Positions 15,112 to 24,517 are shown, counted from the first letter of the stretch. The stretch: 64,000 nucleotides of DNA from Desulfuromonadales bacterium (GCA_030145205.1 JAQYVZ010000003.1:1-64000), one strand, 5' to 3'. The notes: generated from the sequence alone by a model not told the origin. A program made the numbers and translations.

Positions 15112-17427
15112 CTAAACCTTGAGTTCCATTGCCCAGACCCCGCAGGGGCAGATCCCGGCGCACACGCCGCAGCCGATACAATCCGCATCATCCGAGACGT
15201 AATCGAAACTGCCGTCCTCGTTCTCGATGCGCTGGATCGCTCCTTCCGGGCAGGCTTCGAGACACATGGTGCAGTCCCGACAGGTGCCGCAGGAGATGCA
15301 GCGGATAGTTTCGTCCTTGGCGTCAGTGATGCAGAACTTGCCACGGTTACGCGGCTTGAACAGCTCTTTGGAGAGACAGCTCTGGTTGATCATCTCCGGC
15401 TTGATGATCGGTACCAGTTCCTTGCCTGCCAGGAGATCATCAATCTGTAAAGCCGCTTCCTGGCCGGCACCGATGGCGTGCGTCAACAGACCCGGCTCGA
15501 CCGTGTCACCGATGGCAAACACGCCTGGCGCATTGGCCACCTGGCCGCAGGCGTCAACATCCATCATGCCACGCACCGTCAACCAGTCACGCGGGACGAA
15601 AGAGAGGTCAGGGCGCTCCCCGACTGAAATGATCACTGTATCGGCTTCAAGCAGTTCACCATCCTTGGTCCACACGCCTTCTTCCGTGACCTTTTCGGTA
15701 AACACCGGCCAACGGATCTCGCCGCCGAGCGCCTTGACGCCGTCGATCTCGTGCTTGTAGGCCGCCGGCCGCTGGATATCGATCGCCAGCACTGATTTGG
15801 CGCCCATGGCGTAGGCCCCGAGGCAGACGTCCATACCGGCGTTGCCGGCGCCGAGGACCACGACGCGCTCACCGACCTTCGGCCGGCCGCCGTCATTGAT
15901 CTGCTTCAGGAAATCAAGACCCTTGATCAAGCGTTCATGTCCCGGGAAAGGAATCACGACCGCGTTGTGAGCACCGGACGCGATCACCACAGCATCACTC
16001 TGTTGGTGCAAGGTCTCGAACAGTTTCGCGTCTACTTTGGTGCCGCTCTTGACGTCGATGCCGACATCCTTGATGCGCTGAATTTCAGAAGTCAGGGAGT
16101 TTTCAGGCAACCGTTCAGTCGGAATGACCTGGCGCAACTTGCCGCCGACCTCTTTATCCGCTTCATATACCGTCACCTGGTGACCGAGCAGACGCAGCTG
16201 CCAGGCAGCGGACAGACCACCGGGGCCACCACCGATCACGACAACCTGTTTGCCTGTGTCAGGCTTGCATTTCGGCGCCGGCACATCACGCGACAGACGT
16301 CCCAACTCCTTCATGGTCACCGGCTTGTCGACAAAGCGTCGGCTGCAGGCATCCATACAGGGATTCGGGCAGACCTCTCCACAGACGCTGGCCGGGAACG
16401 GCGAATATTTCAGGACCAGCGCCAGCGCCTCTTCATACTTACCTTGCCGCAGCAGATTGATGCGGTCCTGGGTCGGAATGTTGGAGGGGCAGGCGACCTG
16501 ACAGGGCGCGCCGAAGCGCTTGTCCTGCCAATGCGGGATCTGCAGCCGATCGTCACCGGTATTGACCAGTCCAGCCACATGATTGTAATCATCCGTGACC
16601 AGACCGCCAAAAATACCGCCATCGGCGACCCAGTGGTCATTGCGAAATTCCCGCATGGTGATCCGGGAATGAACGTTACGCTCCTCGTAGCTTTTCGCGA
16701 CGACCTTCTTCCACTGCGAAAAATCAGTCAGTTTCTCGAGCAGGTTCGTGCGTTCAACCTTCTCCAGAAACACCGGCATGTTCTCGGTCAAGAACTGCTG
16801 ATCGGCTTCATCCAGATCGAGCAGCCAGACTTCCTCGGAGAGGTTTCTGACCGGGCCGCGCACGTAAATGGTGCCACCGACCATTCCGACGCAGGCGCGG
16901 TCGCCAAGAACCGATTCGAATTCTTCGCTGTCGTAGCCGCAGACAACACCGATGCCGCCCCCCATGAACTCGAAGGGGAAGGAGCCGGTGTTCTTCAATA
17001 CCCAGAACTGTGGGGCCTCATACTTCGGGTCATGCTTCATCAGCGACCCGGAGCGTGTGCCGACCCGCCCGGCCACGTAGATCTGGCCGCTCGCCGCGCA
17101 ATGGGCCGTGGTATCGCCGCCATCGCCAAGGATAGTCAGAGTCGCACCGGCATTCAGCCAGCCAGCATCGGCCGGGGCCGAACCGTGCACCACGATCTCG
17201 GTGCCGTCCAGTCCGAATGAACCGACCCGCTGGCCAGGGTTGCGAACATCGAAACGCAACGGCTTGCCATCTTCGGTCCAGAGCGGCCCACCGATGTTGT
17301 GATGTCCCGAAGAAAGAATTTCGAAAGACGTCTGCCCATTTTCCAACTCTGCATAGATCTGCTGCAAAAGCTGCTGCGTGGACACGCGCTGGTTGTTCTG
17401 GTCAAATGCTGAAATTTTCGCGGACAT
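15112..17427 (-). CDS. Glutamate synthase GXGXG domain fused to GltD-type oxidoreductase and ferredoxin
   Basis: This 771-residue fusion has four parts. Residues 1-240 are the GXGXG beta-helix that ends normal GltB. Next is the GltD-type N-terminal Fe-S region (CQVACPSNIP, CGEVCPNPCMDAC). The FAD/NAD(P)-binding oxidoreductase has VVVIGGGPGG and VVVLGAGNAG. A C-terminal double [4Fe-4S] ferredoxin has CISCGTCRDCTMC and CIGCGVCAGIC. It would feed electrons from NAD(P)H or ferredoxin to the FMN subunit for glutamate synthesis from glutamine and 2-oxoglutarate. This is the last gene of a three-gene operon that splits glutamate synthase as in archaea. The C-terminal ferredoxin suggests ferredoxin as a possible partner. 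Confidence 0.93.
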   Translation of the reverse strand: MSAKISAFDQNNQRVSTQQLLQQIYAELENGQTSFEILSSGHHNIGGPLWTEDGKPLRFDVRNPGQRVGSFGLDGTEIVVHGSAPADAGWLNAGATLTILGDGGDTTAHCAASGQIYVAGRVGTRSGSLMKHDPKYEAPQFWVLKNTGSFPFEFMGGGIGVVCGYDSEEFESVLGDRACVGMVGGTIYVRGPVRNLSEEVWLLDLDEADQQFLTENMPVFLEKVERTNLLEKLTDFSQWKKVVAKSYEERNVHSRITMREFRNDHWVADGGIFGGLVTDDYNHVAGLVNTGDDRLQIPHWQDKRFGAPCQVACPSNIPTQDRINLLRQGKYEEALALVLKYSPFPASVCGEVCPNPCMDACSRRFVDKPVTMKELGRLSRDVPAPKCKPDTGKQVVVIGGGPGGLSAAWQLRLLGHQVTVYEADKEVGGKLRQVIPTERLPENSLTSEIQRIKDVGIDVKSGTKVDAKLFETLHQQSDAVVIASGAHNAVVIPFPGHERLIKGLDFLKQINDGGRPKVGERVVVLGAGNAGMDVCLGAYAMGAKSVLAIDIQRPAAYKHEIDGVKALGGEIRWPVFTEKVTEEGVWTKDGELLEADTVIISVGERPDLSFVPRDWLTVRGMMDVDACGQVANAPGVFAIGDTVEPGLLTHAIGAGQEAALQIDDLLAGKELVPIIKPEMINQSCLSKELFKPRNRGKFCITDAKDETIRCISCGTCRDCTMCLEACPEGAIQRIENEDGSFDYVSDDADCIGCGVCAGICPCGVWAMELKV

Positions 17428-17470
17428 ATTTTAAACCTCAAAAAACGGAACGCGTTCCTCGTTCCTGAAG

Positions 17471-19114
17471 TTAACAGACGTACTGAATCTGCAATTTCTC
17501 GGCGACACCTCGATCAGTTGCAACCAAGGCATCGGAGCGACCGACTGGCAGCGACGAGTTGCCGATCGGTGCCATCAGTTTTTTCAGTTCAGTGTCCATC
17601 GCCAGGTAGTAGTTGACGATATTCTGGGCCACTCGGTCCACATCCAGCCGGTGTACCAGCTGCGGCTCTTGAGTGGTGATACCGACCGGGCACTTACCCG
17701 TGTTGCAGGCATTGCAGCGGCCCATGTCGTTGCCGACACACCCCGCCATCTGCAGGATCAGTTTACCGGTGAACACCCCGTTGGCTCCCAAAGCCATCAT
17801 CTTGAAGGCGTCAGCCGCCAGGTCGCCGGTCTTGCCGAGGCCGCCGGCCGCCCAGAGCGGAATCTGACCCTGCCGGCCCTGGGCCACTGCTGCCATGTAG
17901 CAATCACGCAGCTTGGACACAATCGGGTGACCGGTGTGGTCAAGCGAAACCTCGTGGGCCGCACCAGTACCACCGTCAATGCCGTCCAGGAAAAACCCAC
18001 CGACGATGTTGTAGGGGTCGCGAACCAGGTTATTGAACACCGAAACGCTGGTCGCCGAAGCGGCCACCTTGATGGCAACCGGCACCCGGAACTTGAAGGC
18101 CGCGTTGAAGGAGAGAAACATCTTCTGCACGCTCTCTTCGATTGAGTAGAGGCCCTGATGGTTCGGCGGGGAGAGCAGATCCGCTTTCGGTACACCGCGG
18201 ATCGCCTGGATATGGTCGGCCACCTTGCCCGCCTGCAGCAAGCCGCCGTCGCCAGGTTTGGCGCCCTGACCGATCTTGATCAAGACCCCGGCCGGGTCCT
18301 CCACCATGTCAGGCATCGCCTTGACGATCCGATTCCAGCCAAAATGACCGGAAGCAATCTGAAGGATCATGTACTTGAGGTACCTGCTGCGCAGCAGGCG
18401 CGACGGCACCCCGCCTTCGCCGGAGCACATCCGCACCGGCATGCCACACTGTTCGTTCAGATAGGCGACCGCCATAGCGACCGCTTCCCACATCCGCCAG
18501 GAGAGCGCGCCGATCGACATATCGCCAATCACCACCGGGTATATCCATTGTACCGGCGGCATTTTTGTATCGCTCTGCAACTTACCCTGGGGATCGACGC
18601 TGATCGGCAGTTTCTGAGCCGGCAGAATCCGGCCGAACGGTGCCAGCAGGTCAAAGGTGTGGCGCTGTGCATCCAGGCTCGGGTCGGTCATCTGCGAGAT
18701 GCGGCCCACCCGGATTTTGTCCAGGGTTCGTGCGGTCGATTCCAAATTCTTGCGGCCGCCCCGCTTGATCGACTCGCCGCCGAGGCAGCGGGTCAGGATC
18801 GGGTGCCGGGTATCCATATTCCGATCCGGGCCGATCGCGTCATTGGGGCAGACTTTTTCGCAAATGCCACAGCCACGGCAGTAATGGGTCACCGACTGGA
18901 CTTGGCGAATCACCGGCACGGCAGAGAAGCGTTGCTTTGGTTCAGGGAATTCCCCTTCGGAAAACACCATGCGGCGCCGTTCGATCTTTGGCGAGATGGC
19001 ACCAAAGGAGCAGGCCGATACGCAGGAACCGCACAGCGTGCAACGACTCGCATCGTAGCGAATCTTCCAGGGCATGTCGTTCGGCGTAACACTCTGGACT
19101 TTTATTGCTTCCAT
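17471..19114 (-). CDS. Glutamate synthase FMN (central) subunit with ferredoxin domain
   Basis: This 547-residue protein starts with two [4Fe-4S] ferredoxin motifs (CTLCGSCVSAC near 25, CRGCGICEKVC near 79). The FMN-binding TIM barrel of glutamate synthase follows (VVIGDMSIGALSW, GGVPSRLL, IKIGQGAKPGDGG, FFLDGIDGGTGAA, LWAAGGLGKTGD). Cys residues for the 3Fe-4S cluster are in CVGNDMGRCNACNTGKCP. It condenses ammonia with 2-oxoglutarate and reduces the product to glutamate. It overlaps the amidotransferase gene upstream by 13 bases and precedes the oxidoreductase gene by 43 bases, so one operon is evident. Confidence 0.94.
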   Translation of the reverse strand: MEAIKVQSVTPNDMPWKIRYDASRCTLCGSCVSACSFGAISPKIERRRMVFSEGEFPEPKQRFSAVPVIRQVQSVTHYCRGCGICEKVCPNDAIGPDRNMDTRHPILTRCLGGESIKRGGRKNLESTARTLDKIRVGRISQMTDPSLDAQRHTFDLLAPFGRILPAQKLPISVDPQGKLQSDTKMPPVQWIYPVVIGDMSIGALSWRMWEAVAMAVAYLNEQCGMPVRMCSGEGGVPSRLLRSRYLKYMILQIASGHFGWNRIVKAMPDMVEDPAGVLIKIGQGAKPGDGGLLQAGKVADHIQAIRGVPKADLLSPPNHQGLYSIEESVQKMFLSFNAAFKFRVPVAIKVAASATSVSVFNNLVRDPYNIVGGFFLDGIDGGTGAAHEVSLDHTGHPIVSKLRDCYMAAVAQGRQGQIPLWAAGGLGKTGDLAADAFKMMALGANGVFTGKLILQMAGCVGNDMGRCNACNTGKCPVGITTQEPQLVHRLDVDRVAQNIVNYYLAMDTELKKLMAPIGNSSLPVGRSDALVATDRGVAEKLQIQYVC

Positions 19115-20211
19115 CTCTGCACCTCCAGATCGTTGGAAATCGCCACAACTTCCCGTTCATTTGGATAGATATCCGTTTCCCAGTTGCGATCGGGCAGGAT
19201 CTCATTGATCCCGCAGACTTCGGAAGAGATCACAACGGTGTCTTCGGACCGACCGATCACCACCGGACGCAGTTTCTTGGCATCGCAGCAGGTAAACATG
19301 GAGTTGTCAGGCAGGACGCCAATAATCGTATTGGGACCGTTGATCTCCAAATGCGCCAGCGACTGACGAATCGCCAGCAGTTGCTCCCGGTCACTGTGGC
19401 GCTCGATATCCTGAAACGGCAGTGGTGTGATCACGTGCTTGAAGTAAGAGAGCGGCCAGTTCAGCTCGCGGTGGACATAATGCAGGCTGTAAAGAAAGCA
19501 TTGCGAGTCCGACTCGAAACCGATATAGCCGCGATGCAGCTTGCTCTGGAACTCGACGTTCTTCAGGTAGAAGGTATTCTCGCCGTTGGCCAAAGCCGTA
19601 TAACCCTGTAAGAAAAAGGGATGCGCTGCATAGCGCACGATGTCGTAGTTGGTGTTCTGGCGACACTGCGCAGTAATCACTTTTGCGGTAAAGCGATCGT
19701 CCGCTTCCCAGAGATTGAAGTAAGTACCGATGTCGCGCGGGTCGCCGATCTCCTTGAGGGTCACCACATCGGGCCAGAAAGAGTAGACGAAGCCCTGCTC
19801 GTCCTTTTCTAGAGCCGCGCGCAGCTGGAGACGGATATCGAGCAGCAACTCTTCCTTCTCTTTCTGGTCTGCACTCCGTTTATAGGCCTTGGGGTAATCG
19901 AAGGTCTCGAAGACGTAGTTAGGCATGGCAATGATGTCCAGGCCAGGCTGTGGATTGGTCTCGGGGACCCACTGCATGACACGCTGGAAACCGGCTGCAT
20001 GCAGGATATCTTCGGCCAGTTTGAGCCCTTCATCAGTGCAAGCCATGGACAGGGTCGGCAAATGCTTATAGCTTTCGAAAATGCCGCCTAGGTCATGCAT
20101 GATCATGGCGAACCCGGAATTGTCATGCCCTTTCTGCTGAGACTGCATTAACAATAGGGCCTGGCTGGGATGCGTATAGTTCAGGCTTTTGATCGCGCCA
20201 ATTCGGCACAT
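19102..20211 (-). CDS. Glutamate synthase glutamine amidotransferase subunit (class II)
   Basis: This 369-residue protein begins Met-Cys-Arg (MCRIGAIKS). The Cys2 nucleophile, exposed after Met removal, and SQQKGHDNSGFAM mark an Ntn-hydrolase class II glutaminase. It corresponds to the N-terminal domain of ordinary GltB and releases ammonia from glutamine for the FMN subunit. GGAGG lies just before the start. It is first in the three-gene operon. The C-terminal 100 residues are typical for stand-alone archaeal-type versions. Confidence 0.9.
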   Translation of the reverse strand: MCRIGAIKSLNYTHPSQALLLMQSQQKGHDNSGFAMIMHDLGGIFESYKHLPTLSMACTDEGLKLAEDILHAAGFQRVMQWVPETNPQPGLDIIAMPNYVFETFDYPKAYKRSADQKEKEELLLDIRLQLRAALEKDEQGFVYSFWPDVVTLKEIGDPRDIGTYFNLWEADDRFTAKVITAQCRQNTNYDIVRYAAHPFFLQGYTALANGENTFYLKNVEFQSKLHRGYIGFESDSQCFLYSLHYVHRELNWPLSYFKHVITPLPFQDIERHSDREQLLAIRQSLAHLEINGPNTIIGVLPDNSMFTCCDAKKLRPVVIGRSEDTVVISSEVCGINEILPDRNWETDIYPNEREVVAISNDLEVQRWKQ

Positions 20212-20524
20212 GGGAACCTCCAGTCGTAATGTTGCAATTGTACTCGCACAATGGCGAGCTCAGTATAAATGGCAAATTACGTACCAGAATCACAGCAAGG
20301 ATTAAAAAAACCCTTTCAACTTCGGTAACCACTGGGAATAAAACGAATCTTAAGGTAGAGAACTGAACAATAAAGCGACACTCAGGGTTGGCCGCCGACA
20401 GGACAGGCAGGAGATAGACTAAAAAATAAACACGAACTGAGCACTTTATAAACACGAAAACGCCCCAGAGAAACTCTGGGGCGCCATCCGATCCACTACC
20501 TATTTAAAGCGAAGCGTGCTCTCC
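20212..20524. other. Intergenic region between ilvE and the glutamate synthase operon
   Basis: No gene is evident. The left end carries the ilvE terminator (20456-20483). The remainder, AT-rich near 20230-20460, should contain the promoter of the minus-strand glutamate synthase operon, but no strong -35/-10 pair is obvious. Confidence 0.5.
20456..20483 (-). terminator. Intrinsic terminator after ilvE
   Basis: On the minus strand CGCCCCAGAG pairs with CTCTGGGGCG around a TTT loop, followed by TTTTCGTG. It lies about 40 bases past the ilvE stop codon. Confidence 0.8.
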
Positions 20525-21592
20525 CTAGAGCAGTTCCACCCAGCCGTGCGTATCAGGCAGCCGACCATACTGAATCCCGGTCAGCGTATCATAGAACTTC
20601 TGCGTCCAGGGGCCGGTTGTCTGACCGTCACCGATCTTGGCGGTCCGGTCTTTGTAGGTCAACTGGCCGATAGGCGAAACAACCACCGCCGTCCCGACAC
20701 CAAAAGCTTCGGTCAGGCGACCATCATCCGCCGCCGCGAAAATTTCGTCGACCGCCAAGGCACGCTCTTCGATCTCAAGCCCCTGCTCCTGTGCCAGGGT
20801 CAAGATCGACCGCCGGGTAATGCCGTCCAGAATCGTTCCGCTGAGCGGCGAGGTCACCAGTCGACCATCAAGAACGAAACAGACATTCATACTACCGACC
20901 TCTTCGATAAACCGCTTCTCCTCGGCGTCAAGCCACAGGACCTGGTCATACCCCTGCTCAGCCGCCTGGCGGGCAGCATACAGGCTGGCAGCATAGTTAC
21001 CGCCGGTCTTGACTTCTCCGGTGCCGCCGTGCGCGGCGCGCACATAGTGATCAGACATCCAGATCTTGACCGGCGCCAGGCCACCTTTGTAATAGGCTCC
21101 AACCGGGCAGACAATTACGTAACAGAGATATTCGTCAGCCGGGCGAACCCCGAGCATCGGCTCGCTGGCAATCATCGCCGGCCGAATATACAGGCTGGTC
21201 CCTTCCGTGTGCGGCACCCAATCTGCCTCAAGCCGAACCAGCTCCTTGATCGATTCGAGCATAAACTCCGCATCAATCTCCGGCATACACATCCGCTCGG
21301 CACTGCGGTTGAAGCGGTGCATATTGTCCAGGGGACGGAACAGGGCGATCTGACCGTCAGGGCGACGGAACGCCTTCATCCCCTCAAAAATTTCCTGAGC
21401 GTAATGTAGAACCATTGCCGCCGGATCGAGGACAAAAGGCTGGTAAGGCTGAATACGCGCTGAATGCCAGCCCTGACCGCGCTGATAGTCCATGACAAAC
21501 ATGCGGTCCGAGAACTGCTTGCCGAAAACCAGTTGCGTCTCATCTTCGATCCGCGGCTTCAGATGTTCAATCGGTTGGATTTCAAGTTTCAT
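20525..21592 (-). CDS. ilvE: Branched-chain amino-acid aminotransferase
   Basis: This 355-residue fold-type IV PLP enzyme interconverts Val, Leu or Ile with their 2-oxo acids using glutamate/2-oxoglutarate. The Schiff-base Lys is K195 in GEVKTGGNYAAS. EIFEGMKAFRRPDG, EEVGSMNVCFV and AFGVGTAVVVSPIG are family signatures, and the length fits the larger eukaryote/actinobacterial-like IlvE subgroup (about 355). I start at the ATG at 21592 with GGGGAG upstream; a further in-frame ATG at 21619 adds nine residues. It lies downstream of nothing obvious and ends in its own terminator, so it is probably monocistronic. Confidence 0.94.
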   Translation of the reverse strand: MKLEIQPIEHLKPRIEDETQLVFGKQFSDRMFVMDYQRGQGWHSARIQPYQPFVLDPAAMVLHYAQEIFEGMKAFRRPDGQIALFRPLDNMHRFNRSAERMCMPEIDAEFMLESIKELVRLEADWVPHTEGTSLYIRPAMIASEPMLGVRPADEYLCYVIVCPVGAYYKGGLAPVKIWMSDHYVRAAHGGTGEVKTGGNYAASLYAARQAAEQGYDQVLWLDAEEKRFIEEVGSMNVCFVLDGRLVTSPLSGTILDGITRRSILTLAQEQGLEIEERALAVDEIFAAADDGRLTEAFGVGTAVVVSPIGQLTYKDRTAKIGDGQTTGPWTQKFYDTLTGIQYGRLPDTHGWVELL

Positions 21593-21907
21593 ACGACTCG
21601 CTCTCCCCTTGGGTGTCATTATTCTGCACGAGACAGATTGTTCCTCGAATCAGAAAACACAACCTGAGCGCAAAAGGACTCACGTCCCCCACAATAGCAG
21701 GCATCCAATCCAAGCTCTTAATCTGAATGATCTTTCGGAAAAACTGAACCGGACCAACAAACCGGACGGTGTTTTCCATAAGACTCAGGGGGGCTGCGGC
21801 TTGCACTTTCTGCCTAAGCTGGGTTCACTGATTCAGCTTTATTAGCATAAAGTCCGCAGAGGGCGCAAGAAATCTAGAAATGAAGCTACCGGAAAGATCT
21901 CTGAACG
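21593..21907. other. Intergenic region upstream of ilvE
   Basis: No gene is supported. Near 21850-21872 there is a stretch AAGTCCGCAGAGGGCGCAAG that belongs to the degenerate 'CTCTGCG/CTTTGCG' repeat class seen elsewhere in this window. The promoter of ilvE should lie at about 21620-21700 on the minus strand, but is not clear. Confidence 0.4.
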
Positions 21908-22084
21908 TCACTTTTTCTCTTTCTCACCAGACGTCCCAAACTGTTTTCCGTCGTACAGCAGGTCCTTCTCCCGGCGAGCCGCTTCATTCTCGTTAAACCT
22001 GGACAGAAAACGATGATACTCGACCAGATCGTCCAGATCCTGCAAAGGTACACCTGAATCACTCACACGCCATAAATCCTGCAC
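21908..22084 (-). CDS. Small charged protein, unknown function
   Basis: Starting at the GTG at 22084 (GAGAGGAG seven bases upstream) gives 58 residues, with LQDLDDLVEYHRFLSRFNEN, then EAARREKDLLYDGKQFG and a terminal GEKEKK. It is short, charged and probably helical, with no signal peptide. The frame extends upstream to an ATG at 22135 that lacks a ribosome site. I do not recognise the family, but the strong ribosome site and helix periodicity argue that it is translated. Confidence 0.55.
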   Translation of the reverse strand: MQDLWRVSDSGVPLQDLDDLVEYHRFLSRFNENEAARREKDLLYDGKQFGTSGEKEKK

Positions 22085-22319
22085 GGCCAACTCCTCTCTC
22101 CACCCGCGTAATATACAGACAGCGGGCCGGTTCACGACAACAGATCACAGCATAGCACTTTCCGTCAGAGAATCAAGGTACAAATTACACGATGTGGTAT
22201 TTTCATCGGCCCCGTCTTTTCCTTGAACAACGCCTTCCTTTTCTGGTTTACTGAGGTCTTCGGGGGAACTTGTCTCACACCTTTCACATAATCAGCCAAC
22301 CGCCACCAAGGAGCAGAAG

Positions 22320-22619
22320 ATGACATACCGGGCGCTCAAGAAAGCCCTTGAAGTCTTTGGATTGGGCGAGCGCGCCACCTTGCGCCAGATCAAAAGCCGG
22401 CATCGCCAACTGGTCAAAGCCCACCACCCGGACCGGGGTGACAGTCAGGACCCGGCGCTGATCGCACGCATCAACGCGGCCCATGAAATCCTTATGGATT
22501 ACTGTGAAAACTACCGGTTCAGTTTCTCTGAGGAGGAATTTCTGGAGCAGCAGCCCGAGGAACGGATCAAGCGCCAGTTCGGCTGGGATCCGGTGTGGAG
22601 TGGAGAGAAAGAGGAATAG
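22320..22619 (+). CDS. Small J-domain (DnaJ-type) protein
   Basis: This 99-residue protein has an almost complete J domain: helix II basic residues (QIKSRHRQLVKAHH), the essential HPD at 36-38, and helix III (LIARINAAHEILMDYCENY). The rest is a short acidic C-terminus, with no zinc or substrate-binding domains. From family knowledge it should stimulate the ATPase of an Hsp70 (DnaK-type) partner at a specific site in the cell. AAGGAGCAGAAG lies directly in front of the ATG. The neighbouring genes give no clue to its client. Confidence 0.85.
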   Translation: MTYRALKKALEVFGLGERATLRQIKSRHRQLVKAHHPDRGDSQDPALIARINAAHEILMDYCENYRFSFSEEEFLEQQPEERIKRQFGWDPVWSGEKEE

Positions 22620-22672
22620 TACTTGAAACCGGGCTTCGTGAGAACCTTTACCACCCGCTCGCAATGCTCGCT

Positions 22673-22758
22673 GGAGATACGGAGACCACGGAGAAAGCTT
22701 TTTTGTTATGGTTTAAACTTCAGGCCCGTTACTTTCTCTATGCCCCTGTGGTGAATGC
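22673..22758. repeat. Imperfect palindromic intergenic element
   Basis: The left arm at 22673-22698 (GGAGATACGGAGACCACGGAG...) and the right arm at 22731-22758 (ACTTTCTCTATGCCCCTGTGG...) are related in inverted orientation. Both are built of 8-10-base units of the CTCTGTG/CTCCGTG type. Similar arms are found at other intergenic sites in the window. Confidence 0.5.
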
Positions 22759-22772
22759 TTACGAATGAACCC

Positions 22773-23399
22773 TTACCCTTCCACCAATTCAAACAGCTTG
22801 GTCTGGTCGTTAAAGTTGAAGACTTCCCCCGTTTCGATGATGTAATACCAGCCCAACAGACTCAGTTTACCGTTATCGAAGCGCTCCCGGATGTAGGGAT
22901 AGCTGAGCAGGTTGCGCATCTGCACCAGAATATTGATCTGCTCCGTCAACCATTCGCGCTCTTCCGGCGTCCCCTCCACCATTTGTCGCTCAACACGCCC
23001 CTGCACTTCACTTGAGATATCCAGCCAACGCCGGACGTTCGGGGTGTTGACAAACGCTTCGGCCGGCTGATTGATTGCGGCACACCCACCACAATTGGAG
23101 TGCCCGCAGACAACGATCGTGCCGACCTCAAGCTCCTGAACAGCATATTCGATGGCGGAGGTGGTCCCGACATATTCCTCGGTCACCCGGTAAGGCGGAA
23201 CAATATTGGCAACATTGCGGACAATAAAAAGTTCGCCCGGCAGGCTGCCGGTGATCAGGTTCGGGTCAATGCGGGAATCGGAACAGGAGATGAACAAGGT
23301 ATGCGGCTTCTGCTGGCGCCCCAACTCCTGAAAAAGTTCACGGTGGGACTCGAAATCTTCCCGGCGAAACCTCGCCACGCCCGTAAATAGTTTCTTCAT
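22773..23399 (-). CDS. Beta-class carbonic anhydrase
   Basis: This 208-residue cytoplasmic enzyme hydrates CO2 to bicarbonate. Zinc ligands are C39 (ISCSDSR, with the catalytic Asp41-Arg43 dyad), H100 and C103 (GHSNCGGC). The length and the YPYIRERFDNGKLSLLGWYY region are typical. It begins MKKLFTGVARFRRE and has an ordinary ribosome site (AGGAG about 7 bases upstream). It likely supplies bicarbonate for carboxylations or helps CO2 balance in an organism that oxidises acetate to CO2. It lies between a J-domain gene and a LysR gene with no operon partner. Confidence 0.95.
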   Translation of the reverse strand: MKKLFTGVARFRREDFESHRELFQELGRQQKPHTLFISCSDSRIDPNLITGSLPGELFIVRNVANIVPPYRVTEEYVGTTSAIEYAVQELEVGTIVVCGHSNCGGCAAINQPAEAFVNTPNVRRWLDISSEVQGRVERQMVEGTPEEREWLTEQINILVQMRNLLSYPYIRERFDNGKLSLLGWYYIIETGEVFNFNDQTKLFELVEG

Positions 23400-23525
23400 A
23401 TCTAACTCCTGTTACTTCGAAAGATCACTCCGTCACACATTAACGAAATTTTGAAGCCGACACCCTCTGTCCAACAGCTTAAATTATGGATAGTTGGAAA
23501 TTAATGCCGCAGGAATATGTGGCTG

Positions 23526-24461
23526 TCAAGCAAGGGCCGTAATCAGCTGAGGCCTCCAGAGCGGAGAAACCACCCGGAAGATACACTCAAGCAGTTCTGT
23601 CAGAAGCGGGTCTTCACGCCGGTGCGGCAGTACAGCGACACAGCGCCCACGGGAATGCACGAAATCCTTGACCCGAACCCCGACCAGACGGCCTGACTCG
23701 AGATAGCTGTTGACGATGGCCGTTGAAACATAAGCAATACCACCACCGTCAAGGACCGAGTTAATCGTGAAATGCAGGTCATCCGAGACCACCATCCCCT
23801 CGAATTCCTCAAAATCAGTACCCCGGTTGACCAGGTTGCGCCGTAGCATCTCCTTGGAACTGCAACCATCGCGTCGAGCGAACAGACGGTATTTCAGTAA
23901 ATCCTGCATATCAGCATAGCCGTCGACCACTTTCAACCCGGACTGGGGCGGCAGCACAAACAGCAATTCGTCATCCGGCAACGGAAAACGCTCAAAACCC
24001 TCGAACGACTGATCAACGCAATGTTCAATGACGGCAAGATCGAAGTCCTCGCTACGTAGCCCTTGCAAACCCTCCTCAGGCTGCAGAAAAACAAATTTCA
24101 GATCATTGAGATCGGAATTGCCGCGAATAAAGTCACTGAGAATTTGCGGCAAGTAAGCCATTCCGAACGTCGGCGTACAGCATAAAGACAAGCGTTTTTC
24201 ATCGGTTACCCGCTTCAAACGATCGAGCAGCTCACGCTCTTTCTCAAGGATTTCCCGAGACTTGGTCAAGACCAGCAATCCCGCTGGCGTCGGTTCCAGA
24301 ATCGCACCGGAGCGATCGACCAATTGATGGCCATACTGCTCTTCGAGGAACTTGACCCGCTGCGACACAGCCGACTGCGTAATGTGCAAAGTCTCTGCCG
24401 CCTTGGAGAAAGACCCCCTCTCGAGCACTTCAACCAGTGTTTTTAAGTAGCGAGTTTCCAT
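23526..24461 (-). CDS. LysR-family transcriptional regulator
   Basis: This 311-residue protein has an N-terminal winged helix-turn-helix (METRYLKTLVEVLERGSFSK, then AAETLHITQSAVSQRVKFLE). A two-lobed substrate-binding domain follows, with CTPTFGMAYLPQIL and the turn VVSDDLHFTINSVLDGGGIAYV. It is divergent from the decahaem cytochrome/porin operon 260 bases away, the usual arrangement for a LysR regulator and its target. The start at 24461 has GGAG five bases upstream; an in-frame ATG at 24509 lacks one. The ligand is unknown. The CysB/CbbR-like branch is suggested by the overall sequence. Confidence 0.9.
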   Translation of the reverse strand: METRYLKTLVEVLERGSFSKAAETLHITQSAVSQRVKFLEEQYGHQLVDRSGAILEPTPAGLLVLTKSREILEKERELLDRLKRVTDEKRLSLCCTPTFGMAYLPQILSDFIRGNSDLNDLKFVFLQPEEGLQGLRSEDFDLAVIEHCVDQSFEGFERFPLPDDELLFVLPPQSGLKVVDGYADMQDLLKYRLFARRDGCSSKEMLRRNLVNRGTDFEEFEGMVVSDDLHFTINSVLDGGGIAYVSTAIVNSYLESGRLVGVRVKDFVHSRGRCVAVLPHRREDPLLTELLECIFRVVSPLWRPQLITALA

Positions 24462-24500
24462 CGCGCTCCATCTATATTTCCATATATTTGGCTGAAAAAT

Positions 24501-24517
24501 TATAACCAAGGCTTATA
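24501..24517. promoter_or_regulatory. Candidate LysR-type operator
   Basis: TATAACCAAGGCTTATA is an interrupted dyad (TATAA and TTATA around seven bases) in the divergent spacer between the LysR gene and the cytochrome operon, close to the regulator's own start. LysR-type proteins often bind such dyads. Support is weak because no second copy is seen. Confidence 0.3.
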
